Source of the DNA: Ardenticatenales bacterium | GTDB taxonomy: Bacteria > Chloroflexota > Anaerolineae > Promineifilales > Promineifilaceae | DNA length: 64,000 nt | Assembly: GCA_020634515.1 (NCBI GenBank) | Contig: JACKBL010000004.1 | Coordinates: forward strand, 372,001-436,000 | Direction: 5' to 3' | In this document: piece after piece, positions 55,044-62,879 of the stretch | Position numbering within the stretch: the first letter of the stretch is position 1 | How the letters are laid out: every line of letters starts with the position of its first letter | Position numbers and translations under genes: made by a program | Notes under the pieces: generated by a model | The model's input: only the letters and a program-made list of their open reading frames with translations | What the model was told of the DNA's origin: nothing | Databases searched by the model: none

Positions 55044-55209
55044 AGGGCGCATCCGTTAAGAAAGGCATCGCTCAGGAATTGACGGAATGTCACTTTTTTG
55101 TTGTCGTATGAGGGTTCGTGCAAATTAACTTCGGACTGTTCGACCGGCAAGAACCCTTCCAGCGCATCCATTCATTCCTGAGCGCGGCCCGGATAAATGG
55201 ATGCGCCCT
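55044..55209. mobile_element. 166-bp MITE-like element with 11-bp perfect terminal inverted repeats
   Basis: AGGGCGCATCC at 55044-55054 and GGATGCGCCCT at 55199-55209 are exact inverted repeats. No transposase fits in 166 bp. Immediately flanking bases are TT on both sides, a possible 2-bp target duplication. It sits between the aminotransferase and dehydrogenase genes and contributes the sequence just before the dehydrogenase start, so it may affect its expression. Confidence 0.65.
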
Positions 55210-55225
55210 TTGCGGGGATCATCTC

Positions 55226-56233
55226 ATGACGCATCTCAACGTTTCTATCATCGGTTTTGGCCGTATGGGACAAATTTATAGCGCGCTTATTTCGGAGCAG
55301 GTTCGGTATGCGCGCCTCCACAGTATTGTCAGCCGGACGTCGGCGGCGGCGACGGTTATTGAACGCGAATATGGCGTGCCCCATTACGTGGAGGTTGAAA
55401 CGGTGTTGGCGGACCCCGCCGTCGATGCGGTGGTGGTGGCTTCTCCCACGCAGACGCATGGTGAGATTGTGGTGGCGGCGGCAAATGCCGGCAAAGCCAT
55501 CTTCTGCGAGAAACCGGCGGCCCTCACCCTGGCAGAAACAGCCGCCATGCAGCAAGCCGTAGACCAGAAAGCCGCCTTCTGCCAGATTGGGTTCAATCGG
55601 CGATATGATGAAGGGTTCGTCGCCGCCCACGCCCGCATTCAACAGGGCGAAATCGGCCAACCCTTTCTCATTCGCTCCCTCAGCCGCGATCCCTATCGCC
55701 CAGGTTTGGACTACCTCGCCCATAGTGGCGGCATTCTCGTTGACATGGGTATCCACGATTTTGATGTCGTGCGCTGGCTGATGCAGGATGAAATAAGCAC
55801 CATCTATGCCAGCGGAACCACGCAACGCTACCCCGAACTGACGGAAGTTGATGACGTTGATACCGCCATCGCTTCACTCCACCTGTCTGAAGGCGCTCTT
55901 GGGGTTGTCGAAGTCAGCCGCAGCGCCGGCTACGGCTACGACATTGCCTGCGAGGTCATGGGGACGGCGGGGACACTCCGCATTGGCTATCTCCAAAAAA
56001 CGCCGCTACTCACCCTCAATCAACAAGGCGTCTCCCACGATGTGGTCCCCTACTTCAATGAGCGTTATGCTTCTGCCTATCGCGCCCAGATAACTGATTT
56101 CGTCAATCGGGTACGACAGGAACGTCCCCCCTTCGTTTCCCTGGCCGATTCATATGCGGCGTTGCGAATCAGTCTGGCTGCGCGACAATCACTACACCAA
56201 CACGCTCCCATAAATTTGCCGCCAACGGGTTAG
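55226..56233 (+). CDS. Gfo/Idh/MocA-family (myo-inositol dehydrogenase-like) oxidoreductase
   Basis: 335 residues from ATG 55226; the upstream in-frame extension is MITE sequence. Rossmann start LNVSIIGFGRMGQIYSALIS, then VDAVVVASPTQTHGEI, IFCEKPAALTLAET (EKP motif, catalytic Lys) and SGGILVDMGIHDFDVVRWL with the catalytic Asp/His of inositol dehydrogenases. Known 2-deoxystreptamine pathways oxidise 2-deoxy-scyllo-inosamine with a radical-SAM or zinc dehydrogenase. A MocA-type NAD(P) enzyme could substitute, which would complete a three-enzyme route with the cyclase and aminotransferase. This pathway role is inferred. Confidence 0.9.
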   Translation: MTHLNVSIIGFGRMGQIYSALISEQVRYARLHSIVSRTSAAATVIEREYGVPHYVEVETVLADPAVDAVVVASPTQTHGEIVVAAANAGKAIFCEKPAALTLAETAAMQQAVDQKAAFCQIGFNRRYDEGFVAAHARIQQGEIGQPFLIRSLSRDPYRPGLDYLAHSGGILVDMGIHDFDVVRWLMQDEISTIYASGTTQRYPELTEVDDVDTAIASLHLSEGALGVVEVSRSAGYGYDIACEVMGTAGTLRIGYLQKTPLLTLNQQGVSHDVVPYFNERYASAYRAQITDFVNRVRQERPPFVSLADSYAALRISLAARQSLHQHAPINLPPTG

Positions 56234-56281
56234 TGGTTTTCGGGCGGTAGAGACTCTGGCTTTTGAAGGGAATTGAAGCGC

Positions 56282-56545
56282 ATGGAATGTCGTATCGGTT
56301 GTGCCGCTTGTTGTATCGCCCCATCGATTTCGTCCCCCATTCCCGGAATGCCGGCAGGCAAGCCGCGGGGCGTTCGCTGCGTGCAGCTCACGCCGGACAA
56401 TCGCTGCCGCTTATTCGGTCTGCCGGAACGGCCCGCGGTCTGCGCCCGGTTTCGTCCCCATGAGGAGATGTGCGGCGCATCCGCCGCAGAAGCGCTTGCC
56501 TGGTTGTCGGCATTGGAGGAGGCCACCGGCCCATCGGGCGGGTGA
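56282..56545 (+). CDS. YkgJ-family cysteine-cluster protein
   Basis: 87 residues. CRIGCAACC near the N-terminus, CVQLTPDNRCRLF and PAVCARFRPHEEMCG give the Cys-rich pattern of the YkgJ/UPF0153 zinc- or iron-chelating family. SD is weak; ATG 56282 is preferred over TTG 56273. It lies 48 bases after the MocA-type gene on the same strand and may be a read-through passenger. Confidence 0.8.
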   Translation: MECRIGCAACCIAPSISSPIPGMPAGKPRGVRCVQLTPDNRCRLFGLPERPAVCARFRPHEEMCGASAAEALAWLSALEEATGPSGG

Positions 56546-56553
56546 GTCATCAG

Positions 56554-57351
56554 CTAAAGCCAGCCGCGCAGCCGGTAAACGATCAGGCCCATATACTCCT
56601 TGAGGACGCGCGTGGTCAGTTCCAGGTTGTTGGCGTCCGGCACAAGACCGATCACGAAAGAAGCGACGTTCCCCGACCACATCCGCTGCCAGTCCCGTTC
56701 CGTCAGCGAGAAATCCGTAGGCGCGGGCGTCACCGTCACCCCCTGGCGCGCAAAAATCTTCACCGCGCGCGGCATGTGCAGCGCCGACGTCACCAGGATC
56801 ACGCGCTCAATCCCCTTTTCCGCCAATAGCTGGCGCGTAAAAACCGCGTTCTCATACGTGTTAATGGAGCGCGCCTCGCGCCAGATAGCCGCGTCGGGCA
56901 CGCCCATCAATTGCAGCAGCACGGCCATATTGTCCGCCTCGCTGGCTGATTCTTCCGTAAAAGGCAAAATGCCGCCGGAAACGAGAACGTGCGGCGCGTT
57001 GCCCTGTTGAAAAAGCTGCGCCGCGTAAATCAGGCGGTCCCCTGCCTCCCCCACCTCCACGGTGGGGCGGGGTGGGTGCGCGGAGCGCGTTGCCCCGCCC
57101 AGCACGACGATCACCTCCGCCGAGGGGATGTCGCCCACGGGTAGATATTGCCACTCCAGCGACCGCGCCAGACTGAGCGACACCCAGCGATTGCCCCCCA
57201 GCCACAAGGCCAGGAATGCGCCAATGAGGAGCGCGCGCTGCCGGCGCTGGCCCCGATGGCGCGCCGGCCACAGCGCCGCCAGCAGCAGTATGCAGGCCAG
57301 CCCCAGCGGGTAGAAGAATAATGGGAGGAATTTGGAGAGGAAGAAGAACAT
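56554..57351 (-). CDS. YdcF/SanA/ElyC (DUF218)-family membrane protein
   Basis: 265 residues. Two N-terminal hydrophobic segments (FLPLFFYPLGLACILLLAALW and ALLIGAFLALWLGGNRWV) precede the DUF218 domain: SAEVIVVLGGAT, LFQQGNAPHVLVSGGI, EARSINTYENAVFTRQLL and RVILVTSALHMPRAVKIFARQG. ElyC-type proteins act in envelope polymer metabolism, probably on lipid-carrier pools. It is convergent with the YkgJ gene (8 bases apart). Confidence 0.88.
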   Translation of the reverse strand: MFFFLSKFLPLFFYPLGLACILLLAALWPARHRGQRRQRALLIGAFLALWLGGNRWVSLSLARSLEWQYLPVGDIPSAEVIVVLGGATRSAHPPRPTVEVGEAGDRLIYAAQLFQQGNAPHVLVSGGILPFTEESASEADNMAVLLQLMGVPDAAIWREARSINTYENAVFTRQLLAEKGIERVILVTSALHMPRAVKIFARQGVTVTPAPTDFSLTERDWQRMWSGNVASFVIGLVPDANNLELTTRVLKEYMGLIVYRLRGWL

Positions 57352-57478
57352 AGGCCTCCGTAGAGAAATGGCTACAGGTTGACTTTCGCTTTCCTTGTGC
57401 TACATTTTCTGACAGATACTGGTCCGCGGGCCGTGTTGTTGCCTGACAGACCTCACTGACTGAGCCGAGGAATTTCCC

Positions 57479-58228
57479 ATGGTGGATGCGTTACGAAAAC
57501 CTTTTTTTGTGGTCGCTTTGCTCCTGCTGCTGCTGGTTGTGAGTACGGAGATTGGGGGAGGATTGGCGGTGTCGGGGTCGTATGCCGGCAATATCTGCAA
57601 CAAACTCCCCAACGACGACGACATCCGCAAAGAATGCGACCCGGACGAAGCCAACGGCCTCAAAGAGGACGTGCCCGGCCTGGCGATTTCCTACCTCGCC
57701 CTCGTGGACGGCGTCCTCCTCTTCACCGTCGGCCTGATGGGTGCTTCCCTGCTGCTCCCCGACTCTATTCACGGGCGCATTCAGGGCATCATCACCCTCA
57801 TCTTCGCCATCCTCCTCATCCTGGCCTCCATTGCCCTCATCTTCGTCGCCCTGGGGAAACTGCTGTTGATGGTTGGGCTGTTCCTCTCCGTTCCCTTCGG
57901 CACGATTGCCTACTTCGCCGCCTTTGCCAGCTTCCCCCGTGGCGCGGCGGCTGCCGTCCTCAGCGGCATCATGCTCCTGAAGATCGGCTTCGTTGCCTGC
58001 TTGCTCCTGGCGCAACAACGATTCCTGCAAAACAAAGGGCTGGTGCTGCTGATTCTCACTGCCCTTCTGTCCAACATCATCGTCAGCTTCCTGCACGGGC
58101 TGGTCCCCGGCTTCCTCGTGAGCATCACCGACGCCCTGGCGGCCATCATCCTGGGCATTATCGCCGTCATCTGGCTAATCGTCTTGCTCATTGGCTCCAT
58201 CCCCGCCATTATCAAGTCTATTGTCTGA
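57479..58228 (+). CDS. Multi-span membrane protein of unknown function
   Basis: 249 residues. The first hydrophobic segment (FFVVALLLLLLVVSTEIGGGLAV) may be a signal anchor. A short hydrophilic loop follows, with Cys residues in NICNKLPNDDDIRKECD. At least five more transmembrane segments follow (ISYLALVDGVLLFTVGLMGASLL; IITLIFAILLILASIALIFVALG; LLMVGLFLSVPFGTIAYFAAF; GIMLLKIGFVACLLLA; AAIILGIIAVIWLIVLLIG). No known family was recognised. A terminator follows. Confidence 0.7.
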   Translation: MVDALRKPFFVVALLLLLLVVSTEIGGGLAVSGSYAGNICNKLPNDDDIRKECDPDEANGLKEDVPGLAISYLALVDGVLLFTVGLMGASLLLPDSIHGRIQGIITLIFAILLILASIALIFVALGKLLLMVGLFLSVPFGTIAYFAAFASFPRGAAAAVLSGIMLLKIGFVACLLLAQQRFLQNKGLVLLILTALLSNIIVSFLHGLVPGFLVSITDALAAIILGIIAVIWLIVLLIGSIPAIIKSIV

Positions 58229-58230
58229 AC

Positions 58231-58263
58231 AAAAACCGGGTTTTTCAAAAAAACCCGGTTTTT
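58231..58263. terminator. Bidirectional rho-independent terminator
   Basis: The inverted repeat aaaaaccgggttttt / aaaaacccggttttt forms a GC-core hairpin with A- and T-tracts on both sides. It lies 2 bases after the plus-strand stop and overlaps the stop codon of the convergent minus-strand gene, so it ends both transcripts. Confidence 0.9.
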
Positions 58264-58756
58264 AGGGAAAAACGAAGCCGCAAGCGTCGCCTAACTGGCA
58301 GGTCACGGTCAGTTTGATCATGTCCTGCTCTGTCTGGCGACGGTAAATGTCCATTTCCACCGTCTGCCCTACGCCCACGCCCCGCTCGCGGCTGGTGAGC
58401 GTATCCCCATCTTTTTGCACCGTCTGCACCAGAAACAGGTCCGCGCCCTCGCCCGCCGTCATGCGCAGGCGAATCGTGCGCTGGGTGTTGGCGGGCCGCC
58501 AGGTTAGCTCGCAGCTTCCGCCGGCGGGCACGGTCAGCCGCTCCTGCGCGTCGTTCAGGCAGCCGGCGGGCGTGGCGCGGATGATGTCGTCCACGCCGGC
58601 CTGACTTGTGGGAATCCACTTCTTGAACGATTGCACCCAATCGGCGTCCGTCATGTCTGGCGGACTTTCGTCGTCCTGCCCAACGCCTGCGCCAATGCCC
58701 ACGGCAAATATGACGCAGATGATTATGAGGATGACAATAACGGGTTTGGGATTCAT
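58262..58756 (-). CDS. Exported or membrane-anchored hypothetical protein
   Basis: 164 residues. An N-terminal hydrophobic stretch (VIVILIIICVIFAVGIGAGVG) acts as signal anchor or signal peptide. The exported part has two cysteines in AGCLNDAQERLTVPAGGSCEL and two near the end (VTCQLGDACGFVF), which could form disulfides. The body looks beta-rich (RTIRLRMTAGEGADLFLVQTV). No family recognised. It is the last gene of the minus-strand group that contains the PASTA proteins. Confidence 0.65.
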   Translation of the reverse strand: MNPKPVIVILIIICVIFAVGIGAGVGQDDESPPDMTDADWVQSFKKWIPTSQAGVDDIIRATPAGCLNDAQERLTVPAGGSCELTWRPANTQRTIRLRMTAGEGADLFLVQTVQKDGDTLTSRERGVGVGQTVEMDIYRRQTEQDMIKLTVTCQLGDACGFVFP

Positions 58757-58803
58757 GACAGTGCGCTCCTGACTGGTCCGGCGCTAAACCTGACAGCCGG
58801 CCG

Positions 58804-60228
58804 CTACGGCTTTGGCGTTGCTGTCGGCACCAGGAATTTGGTGAAATCATTAGGGATAACGCCTTGTATCTCGGTCCCGACGACGATGTTGTCAATAACA
58901 GAGATGCGGTCCTGTTTTTTGAAACAGGGGCTGGGGAAATTGGTGCTGCCCTGGAAACCGCACCAGTCATTATTCGTATTCCAGTTGCCCTGAAACTGCT
59001 GGCCCGTGCTGGTGAGGACGAGGAAGAACTGGATAGTGCCTTCATTGTCGTTCCGTGTCCAGGAGCCACCCAGGGAGGTGCCGCTGGCGGTGGCTTCGAT
59101 GCGTCCGTCCGTGCCGGCATATGTGCCAAACACGCGCCGCCCATCCTGGAACAACGTCATCGGTCCTAGCCCGCTGTTTGCCTGCCACGTGCCATACCAC
59201 GACGCCACCCCACATGGCGAAGGCTTGCTTTGTCCCGCGCGGTAGCCACACCACGTCAGCACCCGATTCCAGTTGCCGCGCCAGAAAAGACCACTTTCAT
59301 CCAGCCAAAAATCAAACGAACTATCCGCGCCCGAATAGGACATCGTCCCCGAAAGGCGATTGCCCTGCACGGTCCCATTGATGCTGCCCAGACCATTCCC
59401 AAACGAGCCGCTCACCTGATTGCCGACCTGCGTCAGATTCATATCCGCGCAATCCAGCACGTCGCAAAAGGTCGTCCATGAGCCGCCCCACGCGCCAGGG
59501 TCGGGTGTGGGCGTATCCGGTTTGGGCGTGTTGGTGGGCGTGGGCGTGTCCGTGGGGGGGGGCGGCACAGGCGTATCAGGTCCCGTGGAAATAAACAGGC
59601 TCACGGGGGTTGATTTCTCCAGTTCCGTGTCTGGTTCCGGTTCCGTACGCACCACCAGGTTCGCCGCTATCTGGTCGCTGGCCTCATCACGCACGCGCCC
59701 AATTTCCAGGTCGCTGGCGACCAGCGTTCCTTCAGCATCCGCTTCCGTCAGACCGCGGACATCCGGCATGGTCACCGTCGATGCGTTGTTGAGTATCAAG
59801 ATGACCACGGCGATCACGGCCAGCACGCCGACAATGATCGGGATAATCCAGAAGGGAAATTTCTTAGGCGGCGGCGCAGGCGCCGGCACGGCGATGGTCG
59901 CCGTAGGGCCTTCGGTAACGCCCTCATCGGTATTGGCGACATCAACCATCCTCAAGCGGAACGTGTAGCTGCCGGCAGCCGCGGTGGGAGGCACCTTGAT
60001 GTTGACCGTGAACTGCTCCGCCGCGCCGATGACAAAGGCGCGTTCATTCGCGCCTTCCACTTGCAACCAGGTGGCGTGTGCTTCACCCTTGGGGACCGTT
60101 TCCAGGATAGCCCGCCCCGTCATGGGGCGACCACTGGCATTGAACACCGTGTATGCGGCGCTCCCCTGGCGTTTGGCATTCAATTGAACGCTGTTTGATG
60201 CTACCGTAATCGTGAATTCGTTGGACAC
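58804..60228 (-). CDS. Single-span PASTA-domain protein with repeated C-terminal beta domain
   Basis: 474 residues from GTG 60228, preceded by GGAGAAA; an ATG 27 bases further upstream is in frame. The N-terminal ~105 residues are an Ig-like beta domain (SNEFTITVASNSVQLNAKRQ). A single membrane segment follows (FWIIPIIVGVLAVIAVVILIL), then a PASTA domain (VTMPDVRGLTEADAEGTLVA to PVSLFISTG). A Pro/Thr linker leads to two related ~75-residue beta repeats, each with GSW or GTW, a V-x-G-S/T-F/Y core, and a GNWN...WCG end. It is a paralogue of the next protein upstream; the two share everything up to the linker and differ completely after it. A sensor or surface-display role near the eCIS is a guess. 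Confidence 0.75.
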   Translation of the reverse strand: MSNEFTITVASNSVQLNAKRQGSAAYTVFNASGRPMTGRAILETVPKGEAHATWLQVEGANERAFVIGAAEQFTVNIKVPPTAAAGSYTFRLRMVDVANTDEGVTEGPTATIAVPAPAPPPKKFPFWIIPIIVGVLAVIAVVILILNNASTVTMPDVRGLTEADAEGTLVASDLEIGRVRDEASDQIAANLVVRTEPEPDTELEKSTPVSLFISTGPDTPVPPPPTDTPTPTNTPKPDTPTPDPGAWGGSWTTFCDVLDCADMNLTQVGNQVSGSFGNGLGSINGTVQGNRLSGTMSYSGADSSFDFWLDESGLFWRGNWNRVLTWCGYRAGQSKPSPCGVASWYGTWQANSGLGPMTLFQDGRRVFGTYAGTDGRIEATASGTSLGGSWTRNDNEGTIQFFLVLTSTGQQFQGNWNTNNDWCGFQGSTNFPSPCFKKQDRISVIDNIVVGTEIQGVIPNDFTKFLVPTATPKP

Positions 60229-60554
60229 GGCTTTCTCCTTGTTTCTGGCAACCATGAGAGCGGCTTAAGGGCAACTTGATAACGGTCTGGAGTCTGGCGA
60301 AATTCACAAACGCCAGTGTCCAGCAACGGTTATTGTACACGAGGAAACAAGATGATTAAAGCAACAAGCCATTCTTCCGGCAATTCTTGGCATCTTGTCC
60401 CGTTTGCCCCACATGTCGCAAAAGGGGGGCAGGCGCGGAGAAAGGACCACCGACCTGGAGCAAAGGGAATCTATCGTCAACCCCAGGCCAGATTGATTCC
60501 AAATTGAGCATTACTGCCGGTCTTCCGGCGAAGTTTCACAAGCGCGTTCGCTTC
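60229..60554. other. Intergenic gap, no gene seen
   Basis: 326 bases between the two PASTA paralogues. Frames are short and lack protein character. The part just right of 60228 holds the ribosome site and probable leader of the downstream paralogue. Confidence 0.5.
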
Positions 60555-61859
60555 TCAGGGAACGAGCGCGGCGTTGTAGATTTGTAGATTGCGGATATAC
60601 CCTTTGAAAAGGGTGGCGTTCGAGTAATCCGTTACCATGACGTTGGCGTTATTGCCATGATCAATGGTAAAAGATACCGTGCAGCCCAGAACGCCGTTCA
60701 AATAGAGACGGGCCTCACCTTGATTGTAGATGACGCGGGCGCTGTACCACCGACCGGCCTGGTAAGTCACGGTACAGTCGGCGTAATTGCTATTGTTGTA
60801 CTTCAAGCGAATGCCGCCATCGCTTTTCAATACGAAACCGATCCAGCGATAACCCCGACCCCCGATAAAAACGGGGCGATTAGCCAGTTCGTCTGCCTTG
60901 AATTCCACGGCAATGGTAAAGCGATTGAAGTTCATGCCGCTTATTTGGGGCGTCTGAATACGGCAGCCACTTGCATTGTTCAAGTCGTACTGACCATTGC
61001 AGTAGGCCGCTTCATCCACAAATGAAATGGCTTGAAGGTCCAGGTCGTCGTTGCGGCCGGTGACTTCGCGGCCGTTTCGCGCCAGTGGATAGAATGCCAG
61101 GAGCGACGGATCGATGGTTGGCGTAGGGGTGTGCGTTGGCTGCTTCGTGGGGGTTGGCGTGGGGGTGAAGACGGGTGTGTTCGTTGGTGTCGGCGTCATC
61201 GTGACGTCCGGCCCCGTGGAAAGATAGAGCGCCACCCGCGTCGCTTTTTCCACATCGGCTCCTGCCTCCGGTTCGGTGCGCGCCACCAGGCCCGCGGCCA
61301 CATCGTCGCTGGCCTCGTCGCGCACGCGCCCTATTTGCAGCCCTTCCGCCACCAGCGTTCCTTCGGCATCTGTTTCCACCAGCCCGACCACGTTGGGCAT
61401 GGTGGCGGTCTTGGGGCGCGTGATCAAAAAGACGATCAGGGCGATGACGGCCAGCACGCCGACGATGATGGGGATGATCCAGATCGGGAATTTGGCGCCC
61501 CCGGAGACCGGTTCAGGCACGACTACGGTTACAGTCGGCCCCTCTGATACACCCTCATCTGTATTGGTAACGTCTACCATCTTTAGGCGGAAATTGTAGC
61601 TGCCCGCGGTCACCGTGTCAGGCACGTTCACATGCACCGTGAACTGCTCGGCAGCGCCGATGGCAAAGGCCCGTTCGCTTTCTCCGGCCACTTTCAACCA
61701 GGCGGCGTGGGGCATTCCTCCAGGCATCGTCTCCAGAATGGCCCGCCCTGTAATCGGCCGCCCACTGGCGTTAAACGCGGTGTAGGTGGCGCTGCCCTCT
61801 CGTTTGGCGTTCAGTTGAACGCTGTTCGACAGTGCCGTAATTGTAAATTCGTTAGACAT
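60555..61859 (-). CDS. Single-span PASTA-domain protein with LamG-like C-terminal domain
   Basis: 434 residues, ATG 61859 with GGAGGAGG eight bases upstream. The N-terminal Ig-like domain (SNEFTITALSNSVQLNAKRE), membrane segment (FPIWIIPIIVGVLAVIALIVFLI) and PASTA domain (ATMPNVVGLVETDAEGTLVA) parallel the neighbouring protein. After a PTPTPTKQPTHTPTPT linker the C-terminus is a concanavalin/LamG-like jelly roll: LLAFYPLARNG, INRFTIAVEFKADELAN-type strands, YNQGEARLYLNGVLGC and FKGYIRNLQIYNAAL. Such domains bind glycans or proteins. The topology suggests an Ig domain inside and PASTA-LamG outside. Confidence 0.8.
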   Translation of the reverse strand: MSNEFTITALSNSVQLNAKREGSATYTAFNASGRPITGRAILETMPGGMPHAAWLKVAGESERAFAIGAAEQFTVHVNVPDTVTAGSYNFRLKMVDVTNTDEGVSEGPTVTVVVPEPVSGGAKFPIWIIPIIVGVLAVIALIVFLITRPKTATMPNVVGLVETDAEGTLVAEGLQIGRVRDEASDDVAAGLVARTEPEAGADVEKATRVALYLSTGPDVTMTPTPTNTPVFTPTPTPTKQPTHTPTPTIDPSLLAFYPLARNGREVTGRNDDLDLQAISFVDEAAYCNGQYDLNNASGCRIQTPQISGMNFNRFTIAVEFKADELANRPVFIGGRGYRWIGFVLKSDGGIRLKYNNSNYADCTVTYQAGRWYSARVIYNQGEARLYLNGVLGCTVSFTIDHGNNANVMVTDYSNATLFKGYIRNLQIYNAALVP

Positions 61860-61877
61860 GTGTGCTACCTCCTCCCA

Positions 61878-62657
61878 TCAAATCCACATGGGAATGTTCG
61901 AACCTCCACTTCCTGAAGAGTGGCTTTCCGCCAGCCGCTCTGAAAGCGCGTTGGCGCCCGCCGGCGTCGCATTTTCTTCCAACGCACCAATGAAGTGGAA
62001 TATCCAACCAAAGGCGAAAAGATTCAGCGTGTGACCTGCTTCGTGTTTCTTGTGCCAGGTGCCGCCAGAGTCCTTATCCACAAAGGCGAAGTTGCCCATG
62101 TTGAAGGCCGTGTCAATAGGATTCAGGTTGCTGATCCAGCCGCCACGCATAAAGAACGTGCCTGTGTGCCAATCGGCCACGACGCCGAGAATGCGGAAGT
62201 AGTTGACGCCGGCCAGGCCAAGAATCAGGTAGCCTAGCACATTCAGCAGGAAGAATAAGGCCCCCAGCCCCGTCACCAGCCAGGACATGGGCATGAGCCA
62301 GTTTAGCCAGCCCGCCAGGGTCTGCATCACCACATTTTGCGATATGGGGGCAAAAACCATTATGAAATTGAGCAGGCCCAGGACAATGCCGGTGATCATT
62401 CCCGCTGTTTCACCCAGCAACAGCCCATAGACCGTCATGGCCAGCACGGCATTGGCGCCGGCGTTAACGCCCACCAACCAGCCGCGCATCACCTCCCCCA
62501 AACCGGTGAGCGCGGTAAAACGGGCGATGATGTAGAAGATGAGCACCACACCGGCAACGATACCCAGGCTGGCCCAACTGATACCCAAACCAAAATACAG
62601 GCCCACCATTCCTCCGGCGGCCAATAATCCACCCAAAGCTGCCCACCAACTTTTCAT
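61878..62657 (-). CDS. Multi-span membrane protein with HEAGH motif
   Basis: 259 residues; AAGGAG upstream of ATG 62657. About five hydrophobic segments come first (for example AALGGLLAAGGMVGLYFGLGISW and WLVTGLGALFFLLNVLGYLILGLAGVNYF). The C-terminal part then has GGTWHKKHEAGHTLNLFAFGWIF. HEAGH fits HExxH, the zinc site of many metalloproteases, here just before a hydrophobic segment. The family is not recognised, so activity is uncertain. The gene is between the PASTA proteins and another HExxH membrane protein. Confidence 0.6.
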   Translation of the reverse strand: MKSWWAALGGLLAAGGMVGLYFGLGISWASLGIVAGVVLIFYIIARFTALTGLGEVMRGWLVGVNAGANAVLAMTVYGLLLGETAGMITGIVLGLLNFIMVFAPISQNVVMQTLAGWLNWLMPMSWLVTGLGALFFLLNVLGYLILGLAGVNYFRILGVVADWHTGTFFMRGGWISNLNPIDTAFNMGNFAFVDKDSGGTWHKKHEAGHTLNLFAFGWIFHFIGALEENATPAGANALSERLAESHSSGSGGSNIPMWI

Positions 62658-62879
62658 GATGCTTCTCCTTCAAACAAGGGTCAGCAGGAAGTGGTCATGA
62701 TGCGGCGGTGCGCGCTGACCCGGTTATGGTGACGTCTCTGACCGCCGTCACTAGATTTTGCCAGCGTCAGGCATCGAAGCGTATCGCGCCGATAGGGGCG
62801 GTCCGCCCAATTGAATGAAATAGTCTGTGGGATACGCAGGCCAGCCAGTCGTCCGCGGTGCGTAGGCGGAGGTGATAGC

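Noticed and set aside
55118..55225. Earlier start of the MocA-type dehydrogenase
   Set aside because: The extra 36 residues are encoded by the 166-bp inverted-repeat element; the Rossmann fold begins right after ATG 55226.
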